Below, one piece after another: positions 15,096 through 23,785 of a stretch of DNA of 64,000 nt. The notes beneath the pieces were generated by a model, which worked only from the letters and a program-made list of their open reading frames with translations, was not told the DNA's origin and searched no databases. The DNA comes from Faecalibacter macacae. GTDB lineage: Bacteria > Bacteroidota > Bacteroidia > Flavobacteriales > Weeksellaceae. The DNA lies in contig NZ_RDOJ01000013.1 of the NCBI RefSeq assembly GCF_003687725.1, forward strand, positions 244 to 64,243, in the 5' to 3' direction. How positions within the stretch are numbered: position 1 is the first letter of the stretch; every line of letters starts with the position of its first letter. Position numbers and translations under genes: made by a program.

Positions 15096-16373
15096 TTACT
15101 TTTTTTTTACGTCAGCAGGATTTTGGTTTGATTGTTCTTGATTAGTTGAGGTCATCATTTGTTCACGCACACCAATAATTGGCACACCTGTTTGTTGCTC
15201 CGCCCATTCAGGATCAATGATGTAATTCTGACTCATTTTATTAATTAAATCCGCCATGTCTGCTTTGCTCATTGCTTCCTGATTATCCCATTCGAAATAA
15301 TGATTTTGCATTGGTGCATAAATAGGCGAAAGTTTAATTAGCTTCTGACGGAACTCGCCATTGATGATATTTTTTACCAATAATTTGTCAGATTCGAATC
15401 GGTCATTTGCCAACTTCATTTGCGCTTCTGTAGAACCGACAAAACTTTTCTCATCCGTTAATCCTGCACCACCTAAAACACGTTTAGATACTTCCGAATT
15501 CACACGTTCAACCAACAAGTCAAACGTATCGGAACTACTTACACCGCCTGTGTTTCCAACTTCAAATTTCTCGTTACCTTGCCCAATCATAAAGTTGTTT
15601 CGCTTGTAATTGATTGCAGCGTTGTAAAGTTCTTTTAATCGATTATTATCAATACGGTCAGTTGTGATGAATAAAGGTGGAACGCCAAATTTATCCACGT
15701 AATCTTGCCACGCGCCCATGCCTAACTTTTTAGCTAAAATAGCTGGAGCCATTTGTGCTAACATTCCCAAGTCGTAATCTTTCCCAACTTGTAAATAATA
15801 TGGTTGCAGATTTCCTTCACGATAGGGCCAACCTTTGGTATCGCCAATTTCTTTGGTAATGATTCCTTTTTTAACGTTGAAATAACCTTGTTTAATTTCG
15901 TTGACTTCTTTCAGTTCGCCTTCCTCATTCAGGTCAAATGCTTCAATCAAAGTACGACCTTGAAAGCGGCTCATTAATACCAATCGAACGAAATCATCAA
16001 ACCACGTACGCTCGAATAGATAAGACAATTCCTCATTCTCATTTCCTTTTTCGTCCACGATTTTAAAAGGCGAACGTTGACAGAATAAAATACGAGTGTC
16101 TATCACAGAGCTAAGGTGATTGTCTAATAAAAGATTATTGTACAATGAACTTAAATCAGCGAAGTTTGGCTCTTCACGATCAGTCGCTAACATAATTGCA
16201 GTTTGCCAATCTTTCAATGATTTTGACATCATATTTTCAGCCTCGTAATTGATTTGAGAACTTGTCGAAATTCCTCCACCTTTACTTACGGCTGCCACAC
16301 GAAGTGCGCTTTCATCAGCACGACCAAGAAAATAACTTTCGGCTTTTTGATAAATATTTTTAAAGAATTCCAT
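15096..16373 (-). CDS. Portal protein (DUF935, Mu gp29-like)
   Basis: 425 aa. Forms the DNA-entry ring of the head. DUF935 features include MLATDREEPNFADLSSLYNN early, FQGRTLIEAFDL in the middle and VLGGAGLTDEKSFVGSTEAQ near residue 310. It lies between the gp36-like and MuF genes as in Mu. Stop and start of the neighbours overlap at 16373. Confidence 0.92.
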   Translation of the reverse strand: MEFFKNIYQKAESYFLGRADESALRVAAVSKGGGISTSSQINYEAENMMSKSLKDWQTAIMLATDREEPNFADLSSLYNNLLLDNHLSSVIDTRILFCQRSPFKIVDEKGNENEELSYLFERTWFDDFVRLVLMSRFQGRTLIEAFDLNEEGELKEVNEIKQGYFNVKKGIITKEIGDTKGWPYREGNLQPYYLQVGKDYDLGMLAQMAPAILAKKLGMGAWQDYVDKFGVPPLFITTDRIDNNRLKELYNAAINYKRNNFMIGQGNEKFEVGNTGGVSSSDTFDLLVERVNSEVSKRVLGGAGLTDEKSFVGSTEAQMKLANDRFESDKLLVKNIINGEFRQKLIKLSPIYAPMQNHYFEWDNQEAMSKADMADLINKMSQNYIIDPEWAEQQTGVPIIGVREQMMTSTNQEQSNQNPADVKKK

Positions 16374-16789
16374 TAGATGTAAAAGTTTTCGTTACTTAAA
16401 TTTCCACTCATAAACTGCCCAGGATCTGTGTTGTCTTGTGGTTTTGGCAAATCGTCCAAGGTCAATTTTCCAATCGCTATTTTCTCCAGCATTTCCTCTG
16501 CCCATTTCTTTTCGTTCTCGTAGTCTGTTGGTACTTTACGTGCGGCATTTCTGCGTACTGCATCGTAAATAATCAATTTGCTAAGAATACGCTTAATCAA
16601 TTCATTTTGGATAGGAGTTTCAGTGTTGAAAATAGCTTCCACATCATAACGACTGGAAAGCATGGATTTAAAAACATCAATCCATTCAACTTCTAAGTTG
16701 TCAAGCATTTGTTCAAAATCAGTTGTGATTTCAGTTAACAGCTTATCGTAAATGTGTGTCTGTAAATATTCTTGTGATAAGTAAATCAT
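16373..16789 (-). CDS. DUF1320-like head protein (Mu gp36-like)
   Basis: 138 aa. MIYLSQEYLQTHIYDKLLTE is the typical start of this family ('fl...dl...i...el..lT'), followed by YDVEAIFN and a helical domain (IIYDAVRRNAARKVPTDYE). In Mu-like phages this gene stands between terminase and portal. Probably an adaptor or connector. It overlaps both neighbours by a few bases. Confidence 0.8.
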   Translation of the reverse strand: MIYLSQEYLQTHIYDKLLTEITTDFEQMLDNLEVEWIDVFKSMLSSRYDVEAIFNTETPIQNELIKRILSKLIIYDAVRRNAARKVPTDYENEKKWAEEMLEKIAIGKLTLDDLPKPQDNTDPGQFMSGNLSNENFYI

Positions 16790-18306
16790 ATTCGTTCGTG
16801 ATTTGGATTCATGCGACCTTGTAAAATATCTGTGCTTCGACCATAGTCGTAAGTTACATACGGTTCTAAATCTTCGATTCCACCTTGATGTGCATCAGGC
16901 CAATCGTCGTGGGTTTTGTAACCAGGTTCAATTCCTAACAACTGTGCAATTCCGACCTGTGCGTCTTGATGAGGTTTTAATTTTTCGTTGTAAAAAATTC
17001 GCCCATTTTGGTAATAAGGTTGAAGTTTTAAGATTCGGTCGTATTTATTTTGCTTCGGATTATTTACTTTAATAATATTTAAAGTTATTTTAAAAGCTTG
17101 TTCAACTTCCGAAATAGTACGTTCAACTTCATCATTCCAAAATTGCGCTTCAAATTTCCAATGCACGACAACAGTCTTAGGTAAATTCAGTTGATAATTC
17201 GCCATCCATTCTACCGCTTGGCGCATTTTACTTTGCTTGCAGTAGGTGTCGATTACCCAGAAATCTTTATCCTTTACACCTTGCACCACAACTGCATTAT
17301 AATCGGCAGTTGCTGTACCTGCGTACGCAACATCCCAACGACCAATAATGATTTTAAATTGATTCAATTTCGGCATTGGTGCGTATTGAATTTGCTCTTC
17401 CTTGAAGATTTCACCTTCAATATGTGGTTTGTTGTTGTATTCGGAATAAGCAGCTAATTGACCGATATCTTCCTCAACTTCTTTGTAATACGTATTACTG
17501 TATTTTTCTGGCCATGCAGGTTCGTAAGTCACGGGATCGTAAGCATCGACCTGATACCATTTCCAGTTGGGATGTTTATCACGTAGAATCGTCATCATCA
17601 TCACAGCAGCCGAACGGTTATTAACATGCACATAACGACGAATTACACCGTCCATAGTTGGGATTAGATCTCTTTCAATCCAACGGACCATCTCATTCAT
17701 CCGCTTCGGATTCTTAAGTAAATCCTTCGTTTCACAATCATCGGCAACCAAATGCGTAGGACGTTGATTCTTTACACGCAAACCTCTCACAGATTGCCCC
17801 ATACCTAATGCTTGACCAATAAAACCGCCTTTTGTTACAAAGAAACCTTCTTCCCAGTTTCCTGGATTATGTTGTATTCCAAAGTCGTGAATAATCTGTG
17901 GATTGGCTTCGAATTCAGCACGTAAATCTTCCAATAATTGCGAAGCTCTATCCGAATTATTACCAATAATTACTAAGTAAACTGGCTCTTCTCTGATCCA
18001 AAACCAAAACGGTAATAAAATATCATTTAAAACAGACTTCGCCATGGCGCGACCAAATACACACATCCCTTTGAAGGTTGGATTTTTAGCGACCATGTTC
18101 GCAAAATCAATATGAAAATAAGGTGTTGCAGCATCGGCAAAATGTGGAAAATAACGTTGTACGCAAAAAGCAAAATCTTTCTTGGCACGTTCAATTGCTG
18201 CTTTCGTTTCCTCTTTCGTTTCAAAAGGGTTACGAACGCCAGCCGAGCGTGCGAGGTCTAATTTCTTTTGATAGCGTTCAAGCGCCTTTTTATCCTTTAT
18301 TCTCAT
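16786..18306 (-). CDS. Terminase large subunit (Mu gp28-like)
   Basis: 506 aa. Packages DNA into heads. The ATPase has a deviant Walker A (GRAMAKS, about 87-93) and a Walker B (HLVADDCE). The nuclease domain begins with GRWDVAYAGTATADYNAVVV, carrying the first acidic metal ligand. Length fits Mu-like large terminases (about 500-550 aa). It overlaps the neighbouring genes on both sides. Confidence 0.93.
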   Translation of the reverse strand: MRIKDKKALERYQKKLDLARSAGVRNPFETKEETKAAIERAKKDFAFCVQRYFPHFADAATPYFHIDFANMVAKNPTFKGMCVFGRAMAKSVLNDILLPFWFWIREEPVYLVIIGNNSDRASQLLEDLRAEFEANPQIIHDFGIQHNPGNWEEGFFVTKGGFIGQALGMGQSVRGLRVKNQRPTHLVADDCETKDLLKNPKRMNEMVRWIERDLIPTMDGVIRRYVHVNNRSAAVMMMTILRDKHPNWKWYQVDAYDPVTYEPAWPEKYSNTYYKEVEEDIGQLAAYSEYNNKPHIEGEIFKEEQIQYAPMPKLNQFKIIIGRWDVAYAGTATADYNAVVVQGVKDKDFWVIDTYCKQSKMRQAVEWMANYQLNLPKTVVVHWKFEAQFWNDEVERTISEVEQAFKITLNIIKVNNPKQNKYDRILKLQPYYQNGRIFYNEKLKPHQDAQVGIAQLLGIEPGYKTHDDWPDAHQGGIEDLEPYVTYDYGRSTDILQGRMNPNHERI

Positions 18307-18553
18307 TTAGAGGATTTTTAGTTGTGAATTGGTGCGTGATTTTATTCTTTGCGAAATCAAAAAATAAGTTGGCAATCCATACTTTCTTAGTTGCTGGCTT
18401 TCCTTTCTTTGTTATTGGCAAATCGAAAGCGTCGCCAACTTGATAACCTGTACCTTTGCGCAGAAGCATTGTACCGATTTCTAAATAGTATTGTTCTTTA
18501 GAAGCTTTCCCTTTGTAAAGGCTTCTTACGATGATGTAAAGTTCTTTGATCAT
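18290..18553 (-). CDS. Hypothetical packaging-region protein, 87 aa
   Basis: MIKELYIIVRSLYKGKASKE... is a basic protein between the small and large terminase genes, overlapping both (4 and 17 bases). Not recognised. Confidence 0.65.
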   Translation of the reverse strand: MIKELYIIVRSLYKGKASKEQYYLEIGTMLLRKGTGYQVGDAFDLPITKKGKPATKKVWIANLFFDFAKNKITHQFTTKNPLNENKG

Positions 18554-19044
18554 AATCTGTTGGAAATAGTGTTGATGTGTTCTTCTTGAAAATCGATGGT
18601 TTTAAGGAATAATTCAGAGTTGTGCATTTGCAAATGATTGAAAATATCTTCCATCACTTCCAAGTACACAGATAATGAAATGCGATTTTCTTTGTCTACA
18701 TTTTCGGCGCGTTTGTTCCATTTAGAAATTGAGTCATCAATTTGAACAGCTTGACGTTGCAAGTCCATTGCTAACTTTTGATCACCTTTTTCTTTCGCTT
18801 CTTCAATCTCTTTAAAAAGTTGTAGGCGTTGTTCTGCTAACTGATCTGTTACTTCGTTGATACGATCTAATCTATTTGACGTAGAATTCATTTTCGCATC
18901 GCGTAACTTTTTCCAGTTGCCTTTTTTTATCCAATTCCCAATGGTCTTTTCCGTTGCCAATCCTTTTTCGGCAATTTGCTTCGCCGACAAGCCTTGATTC
19001 ACGAAATAGTCCTGTGCTATTTGTCTCTCTTTATCCTTTGCCAT
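18550..19044 (-). CDS. Terminase small subunit (putative)
   Basis: 164 aa. The N-terminal HTH (SAKQIAEKGLATEKTIGNWI, about 20-40) is followed by a long helical region and a short C-terminal tail, the usual small-terminase layout (DNA recognition plus oligomerisation). First gene of the minus-strand packaging operon, directly before the large terminase. Confidence 0.78.
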   Translation of the reverse strand: MAKDKERQIAQDYFVNQGLSAKQIAEKGLATEKTIGNWIKKGNWKKLRDAKMNSTSNRLDRINEVTDQLAEQRLQLFKEIEEAKEKGDQKLAMDLQRQAVQIDDSISKWNKRAENVDKENRISLSVYLEVMEDIFNHLQMHNSELFLKTIDFQEEHINTISNRL

Positions 19045-19179
19045 AGTACAAAGGTGCTATCTAATAGAGGCTTTCCGTGAATAGCCGTTACAAATTGTCT
19101 GTGAATTACGGATGAATTATCCGTTGTAACTACCTGATTTGTAACTGCTTTTTTTAATCCGCTTGATTCTGCCCCAACT
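19045..19179. promoter_or_regulatory. Divergent late-gene control region
   Basis: A 135-bp gap between the two structural operons. A composite dyad is visible. GTTACA (19087-19092) and ACGGAT (19108-19113) pair with ATCCGT (19119-19124) and TGTAAC (19125-19130): a 12-bp stem with a 15-nt 5'-side bulge, the same architecture as the element at 2241-2282. It is the likely site for late activator binding and both late promoters. No clear TAnnTTTG element was found. Confidence 0.55.
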
Positions 19180-20325
19180 TTGTTTTCGAAATCAGTCAAA
19201 ACGAAAAAATTGAAACGTGAAAAAATAAATATAGTAGCCGCTGCTTCTCAACAATCAAAATTGGTTGTTGAAGCGTCATCAAGTGAAGGTTTAGCGACAA
19301 TTCGCATTATTGATCGTATATCAGAATACAGCGATAATTCAGCAAACAGCATACGTGCATTAATCGATGGCTTTGTTTCTCGAGGGGTAAATAAGGCTAC
19401 TATTTATATCAACTCGCGTGGTGGCTCTGTGTTCGAAGCATCGGAGATCATCAACGAGTTAAATAAGATTGAAGTACAGGAAATTGTGGTTGGAGCAATT
19501 GCGGCTTCGGCAGCAACTCGAATTTTAGTTGAATATCCTGGCAAAGTGAAAGCTTATGCAACTTCACAATTCATGATCCACAAGCCAATGATGGGTACTT
19601 ACGGAAACGAGGACCAGATTGAAGGTGAATTGAAGATGTTGAAAAATTCGACGGTTGATTATCGTCAAGCGTATGCCAAGGCATTTAATATGACAGAAGA
19701 TGAGATTGACGAGTTATGGAAATCTGATTATTGGATGAATGCAACTGAGGCAAAATCGAAAGGTCTGATTGCAGAAGTGATTCAGACTGATCAAGAAATT
19801 AAAGCAGAAGATGTGGCATTGTTAGAAGCGTGTGGCGCACCTGTTATTCCCGAAGTATCAAATTCGAAATCAAATTATATGGACAGAGATAAGTTAATTT
19901 CTAAGCTAGGCTTGTCGGCAGATGCGACAGATGAGCAAATCGAAGCGGCGTTAGATGCTGCACAAACAAAAGCCCAAACAGCAGATACTTTAGCTGCTGA
20001 GGCACAACAATCGAAAGAAACAATTGCCGAAGCATTAGTGAATGAAAATTTTGCGAAAAAGAAATTCACGGCTGATGCCAAAGCGCATTGGAAAGCTTTA
20101 GCGGTTGCAGACTACAACGGAACAAAAGCGGTGTTAGATGCAATGCCAGCGGTTGAGAAACCAAATCCTGGTGTAGATGCTAATGCTGGGAATGGTCAAG
20201 TTAACGCGCATAAAGATTGGACGTTGGATGATTATTTATCGAAAGATCCACAAGCGTACGAGCAGTTAAAAATCGACAATCCTGCAAGAGCAGAAGAGTT
20301 AGAGCGTCAATATTTTAATTCATAA
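19180..20325 (+). CDS. ClpP-like prohead protease with scaffold-like C terminus
   Basis: 381 aa. The N-terminal ClpP-fold protease (about 35-200) has catalytic Ser110 in GAIAASAAT and His134 in FMIHKPMMG, as in phage head-maturation proteases. The C terminus (about 230-381) is Ala/Gln/Glu-rich and helical, like a scaffold. Mu gpI/Z has the same fused design. There is no ATG before residue 130. The start is probably TTG at 19180, which is unusual here. Confidence 0.85.
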   Translation: MFSKSVKTKKLKREKINIVAAASQQSKLVVEASSSEGLATIRIIDRISEYSDNSANSIRALIDGFVSRGVNKATIYINSRGGSVFEASEIINELNKIEVQEIVVGAIAASAATRILVEYPGKVKAYATSQFMIHKPMMGTYGNEDQIEGELKMLKNSTVDYRQAYAKAFNMTEDEIDELWKSDYWMNATEAKSKGLIAEVIQTDQEIKAEDVALLEACGAPVIPEVSNSKSNYMDRDKLISKLGLSADATDEQIEAALDAAQTKAQTADTLAAEAQQSKETIAEALVNENFAKKKFTADAKAHWKALAVADYNGTKAVLDAMPAVEKPNPGVDANAGNGQVNAHKDWTLDDYLSKDPQAYEQLKIDNPARAEELERQYFNS

Positions 20326-20334
20326 TTATTTCAC

Positions 20335-21345
20335 ATGAAATTCAAATTAAATAAATCAATTTTATTGTCAGCAATCATGTTGATTGCGGCATTCTCATCA
20401 TTTGTTTTTGGAAAAGATACAGGTGTTATCATGGGTTCAATCGCAACGGTTGCATTGCCTGTTAAAAATCAGCTTGCTGAAAAAGAAATGATTAAACAGT
20501 TACGCCACGAGCATACGTGGGTTTCTGAGATTAGATCTAAACAGCAATGGGTAAATAACGATACAATCAAAATTCCTAAGCGTGGTGCTGCACCAGCTGT
20601 GTTAATTGATAATACCAATTATCCAATTGTATCTAACCGTCGTGAAGATAGCCATGTTGTTATTTCATTACACAAATTCGATACTGAAAATACTACAGTT
20701 ACAGCTGACGAATTATATGCATTGCCTTACGAGAAGGTTTCTGATGTGCAAGAACAACATCGTGAGACTTTAGAAGATGTTACGTTAGAGTACGGATTAT
20801 GGGGATTAGCGCCACAAGCTAATGACGAGTCTAAAAACTTATTCGTAATGGAAACTACTGGAGAAAACGATGGTACTGGTCGCAAGAAATTAACGACTAA
20901 AGACTTACGTAAGCTTCAGGAGAAAATGAATAAGAAAGGTATCAATAAAAATGGTCGTGTCTTATTATTATGTGACGAGCATGTATCTGACTTGTTAGAG
21001 GAAGATCGTAAGTTCTACACACAATACCATAACCATACAGAGGGTGCGATTTCTAAGAAGTATTACGGCTTCATCATCTACGAAGAGTCTAAAACTCCTG
21101 AGTATAACGATACAACTTTAGCGAAGTTGGCTTATGGTTCGCAAACGACAGGACGCAAATCGTCTGTCGTTTTCCACAAAGGAACAACAGCGAAAGCAGT
21201 AGGTTCAGTAGAACGTTTTGCACGTTCGGCTGCTGAAAATCCAGAACGTAGAGAAAACACAATTGGTTTCCGAGTTTGGCATATTATCGTGACTTACGGT
21301 GTTGAAGGTTCGGCTGCAATTATATCTGGAAAAGTATCAGGATAA
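20335..21345 (+). CDS. Major capsid protein
   Basis: 336 aa. Identified by position (directly after the protease/scaffold), size and composition. It includes KIPKRGAAPAVLIDN, an alpha-helical KDLRKLQEKMNKKGINKNGR region and a C-terminal GFRVWHIIVTYGVEG, as in Mu-like gpT-type capsids of Bacteroidota. Residues 9-26 (ILLSAIMLIAAFSSFVFG) form a signal-like hydrophobic segment, which is odd for a capsid protein. It may be a cleaved delta domain. A terminator follows. Confidence 0.75.
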   Translation: MKFKLNKSILLSAIMLIAAFSSFVFGKDTGVIMGSIATVALPVKNQLAEKEMIKQLRHEHTWVSEIRSKQQWVNNDTIKIPKRGAAPAVLIDNTNYPIVSNRREDSHVVISLHKFDTENTTVTADELYALPYEKVSDVQEQHRETLEDVTLEYGLWGLAPQANDESKNLFVMETTGENDGTGRKKLTTKDLRKLQEKMNKKGINKNGRVLLLCDEHVSDLLEEDRKFYTQYHNHTEGAISKKYYGFIIYEESKTPEYNDTTLAKLAYGSQTTGRKSSVVFHKGTTAKAVGSVERFARSAAENPERRENTIGFRVWHIIVTYGVEGSAAIISGKVSG

Positions 21346-21373
21346 TCTTCATTTTTTTAATATTAATTCTTTA

Positions 21374-21411
21374 AAAAAGCTCATTTAGCTTCGAGCGGTG
21401 AGCTTTTTTTT
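21374..21411 (+). terminator. Terminator after capsid gene
   Basis: AAAAAGCTCA (21374-21383) pairs with TGAGCTTTTT (21399-21408) across a 15-nt loop, followed by T residues. It may reduce expression of the tail genes relative to the capsid. Confidence 0.8.
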
Positions 21412-21425
21412 AACAACGAAAATTC

Positions 21426-21875
21426 ATGCAAAAAAAATATTCAAAATCAGAATTAGAGAAACAAGCTAATGTTTATTTCTCTGAAAATGAAGATGTGGCT
21501 AAAGTGTTTTGCACTACGGATGGTCAAATCTTTTTAGAAGAAAATCGTGCTGATTTACATGCGAAATCAGAGGAGAAAATGGCAGTGTTTGCTTTTCAGA
21601 ATCCTCGCGCTAATGAGGAAGTTGTAGAAGCTGAAACTGAAATCTCATTAAAAGAATCTGCAGGATACTTAATTGGAGCTTTTCAACTAGTAACTGATGT
21701 GGAGCTGTTAAAGAAATTCTTAGCTGAAGAGCAAGAAGGAAAAAAACGTAAAACAGTTCTTGAAGTTCTTGAATCTCGAATCGCTGAATTGGCAACAGAA
21801 GGAATAGAAGGAACAGAAGATGTTGAAGGTTCAGAAGACGAAGGTGCTGAAGAAGGTAAGGACGAAACTAAATAA
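21426..21875 (+). CDS. Hypothetical protein with acidic repeat tail, 149 aa
   Basis: MQKKYSKSELEKQANVYFSE... The N-terminal 45 residues resemble short phage proteins between capsid and sheath. The last 25 residues are almost all Glu, Asp and Gly in loose repeats (EGIEGTEDVEGSEDEGAEEG). Position suggests a head-completion or head-tail connector protein. Not recognised. Confidence 0.6.
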   Translation: MQKKYSKSELEKQANVYFSENEDVAKVFCTTDGQIFLEENRADLHAKSEEKMAVFAFQNPRANEEVVEAETEISLKESAGYLIGAFQLVTDVELLKKFLAEEQEGKKRKTVLEVLESRIAELATEGIEGTEDVEGSEDEGAEEGKDETK

Positions 21876-21883
21876 TAGATCTA

Positions 21884-23134
21884 ATGGCACAGACTACAGG
21901 TGTAAATATTAATCGTTTAGAAGGTGGTTTAGGTCGTAGAGCAGATTCTACAGACAACTACTTTGCTCTTGTGATGGCTATGCCATTGGAAGATTTAAAC
22001 TTAACAGCTAATACTGCAACTAAATTACTACAAGTAGAAGATGCAATAGCGTTAGGTATTGATGCGTCTTACGATGCGAATGAGAAAGTGTTGGCTTACC
22101 ATCACATCTCGGAAGTATTTCGATTAGATCCGTCAGCAACTTTATTTTTAATCGGTGTGGAGCGTCCAGTGACTGAGGAGTCAACTCCGTTTTATGTCAA
22201 AGATTGTATTGCAACAGTGTTGCCTACGATTAGAGCAAATAAAGAAATCAAAGGTTTTGGATTTGCTGGATTTGATGATACAGTAACAACTTTAGGAACT
22301 GACATCGAAACGATACAAGCTAATTTGGCAGATGCATTATTTGCAGAATCTCGCTATGTTGATTTTATCTTATTAGAAGGTAAATCGCCAACAGCAATTA
22401 ATCCAACAACAGCAGTTGATTTCCGTGCTAAAAATGCAAAGCAATGTTCTGTGGTAATTGCACAGGATAAGTTTATTGCAGATCAAGACGTAGCTTATAA
22501 AAATTACGCAGCAATTGGTTCAGCTTTAGGGATGCTTTCAGTTCGTAGAATCAACGAGAATTTAGGTTCTGTCGATGTGGTTTCAAAACCAAACTATGCC
22601 AAAGGGCAAATGGATTATCCATTAACAAATGCTTTCAAAAATCTTTGGTTAACGTCTTACATGTCTGATGGTGTATTGACTGAAACATTATCAAAAGTAT
22701 CTTTAGATACCTTAGATAGTAAAGGTTACATCTATGCTGTGACTTATGAAGGTTATAGCGGTGTATATTTTTCAAGTTCACCAACGGCAATCGAGCGTCA
22801 ATCTGATTATGCGTTCATCGAAAATAATCGTGTGTGGAACAAAGCGGCTCGCATTATTCGCAACACGTTAATTCCTCGTATCAAATCTACATTTAAAAAA
22901 GATCCTGTAACTGGTTATGTAAAGCAATCAACTGTGGCTTATTGGACATCATTAGTAAATGCAGCTTTAGAGCAGATGATGAAAGCTGACGAAATCAGTG
23001 GGTATGATTTCTACATCAATCCAAAACAGTATGTAGATGATCAAAATCCGATTGTGGCTAAAGCACAAATCGTGATGGACGGAATTGTTCACGAGTTTGA
23101 CATCGACTTAGGTTTAACGAATCAATTAGGATAA
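21884..23134 (+). CDS. Contractile tail sheath protein (DUF2586-like)
   Basis: 416 aa. GVNINRLEGGLGRRADSTDN at the N terminus and the domain that follows match DUF2586-type sheath proteins of Bacteroidota phages and contractile systems. The tail-tube gene lies 1 bp downstream, the standard order. Shows that the phage is a myovirus. Confidence 0.85.
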   Translation: MAQTTGVNINRLEGGLGRRADSTDNYFALVMAMPLEDLNLTANTATKLLQVEDAIALGIDASYDANEKVLAYHHISEVFRLDPSATLFLIGVERPVTEESTPFYVKDCIATVLPTIRANKEIKGFGFAGFDDTVTTLGTDIETIQANLADALFAESRYVDFILLEGKSPTAINPTTAVDFRAKNAKQCSVVIAQDKFIADQDVAYKNYAAIGSALGMLSVRRINENLGSVDVVSKPNYAKGQMDYPLTNAFKNLWLTSYMSDGVLTETLSKVSLDTLDSKGYIYAVTYEGYSGVYFSSSPTAIERQSDYAFIENNRVWNKAARIIRNTLIPRIKSTFKKDPVTGYVKQSTVAYWTSLVNAALEQMMKADEISGYDFYINPKQYVDDQNPIVAKAQIVMDGIVHEFDIDLGLTNQLG

Positions 23135-23135
23135 A

Positions 23136-23573
23136 ATGGCAGATACTATAATTAACAAGTTCGGTAAGATGCAAGGATGGAACGCAATCACGTTCAATAT
23201 CCTTGGTCGTGATGTTGAGGGGATCACATCATTTAGCTACACGGATGCCGAAGAAAAAGAAAACGTGTACGGTGCTGGTAAATATCCAATTGGGCGTGGT
23301 AGTGGAAACTACACGGCAGAGGTGTCGGCAACATTTTATAAAGAGGAATACGATGCGATTCAAGCAGTGTTACCTACAGGAAAAAGAATTCAAGATATCG
23401 AGCCTTTTGATGTAATCGTCATGTACGAAGATCAAAGTGGTGCGATTAAAAAAGATATCGTGCGCAATGTGGAGTTTACAGGACGTGGAGTGGAAGCTTC
23501 GCAGAATGATAAAACTTTGGCTTACGAAGCAGAGTTGGTGTGTTCGCACATCGACTGGAATGTTGTCATTTAG
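23136..23573 (+). CDS. Tail tube protein
   Basis: 145 aa. MADTIINKFGKMQGWNAITF ... VEGITSFSYTDAEEKENVYG ... YTAEVSATFYKEEYDAI. A beta-rich protein of tube size with the typical 'G.G.YTAE.S' strand. Immediately after the sheath. Confidence 0.85.
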   Translation: MADTIINKFGKMQGWNAITFNILGRDVEGITSFSYTDAEEKENVYGAGKYPIGRGSGNYTAEVSATFYKEEYDAIQAVLPTGKRIQDIEPFDVIVMYEDQSGAIKKDIVRNVEFTGRGVEASQNDKTLAYEAELVCSHIDWNVVI

Positions 23574-23589
23574 TGTTTTTTAGGTTTAG

Positions 23590-23639
23590 TTGAAAGGGTG
23601 TTTAAACACTGTTTAAATGCCCTTTTTATAACCTTTAAA
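23590..23639. repeat. Phased 11-bp TTTAAA array after tail tube, with terminator hairpin
   Basis: TTGAAA at 23590, TTTAAA at 23601 and 23612, TTTTTA at 23623 and TTTAAA at 23634: five units at 11 bp. Part of it folds as a hairpin (AAAGGG at 23593 to CCCTTTTT near 23620-23627), so it may also end sheath/tube transcription. Confidence 0.75.
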
Positions 23640-23689
23640 TAAGTGTCCCGTTGTTCATTGCTTCAACGCTGCACTATAAAATAATTATT

Positions 23690-23762
23690 AGGGAATTAGC
23701 TCAGTGGTTAGAGCGTTTGCCTTGTTGGTAAAAGGTCATCGGTTCGACTCCGATATTCTCCA
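23690..23762 (+). tRNA. tRNA-like gene, putative tRNA-Thr(UGU)
   Basis: Folds as a 73-nt cloverleaf. The acceptor is AGGGAAT/ATTCTCC (one A-C at the first pair, one G-U). The D-arm is GCTC/GAGC, the anticodon stem is TTTGC/GTAAA with loop CTTGTTG, so the anticodon is TGT at 23723-23725. The T-arm is ATCGG-TTCGACT-CCGAT. CCA is not encoded. U at position 37, next to the anticodon, and the A1-C72 mismatch are unusual. It may be a real phage tRNA or a degenerate one. Confidence 0.75.
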
Positions 23763-23785
23763 CAAATTTTAAAAACCTAAAAATA

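Noticed and set aside
16436-17624. Several plus-strand ORFs opposite terminase and gp36 genes
   Set aside because: They are antisense shadows of well-supported minus-strand genes, with unlikely composition (Cys/His-rich).
19017-19199. 60-aa minus-strand ORF across the divergent region
   Set aside because: It overlaps the terminase small-subunit start and covers regulatory dyads; composition is not protein-like.
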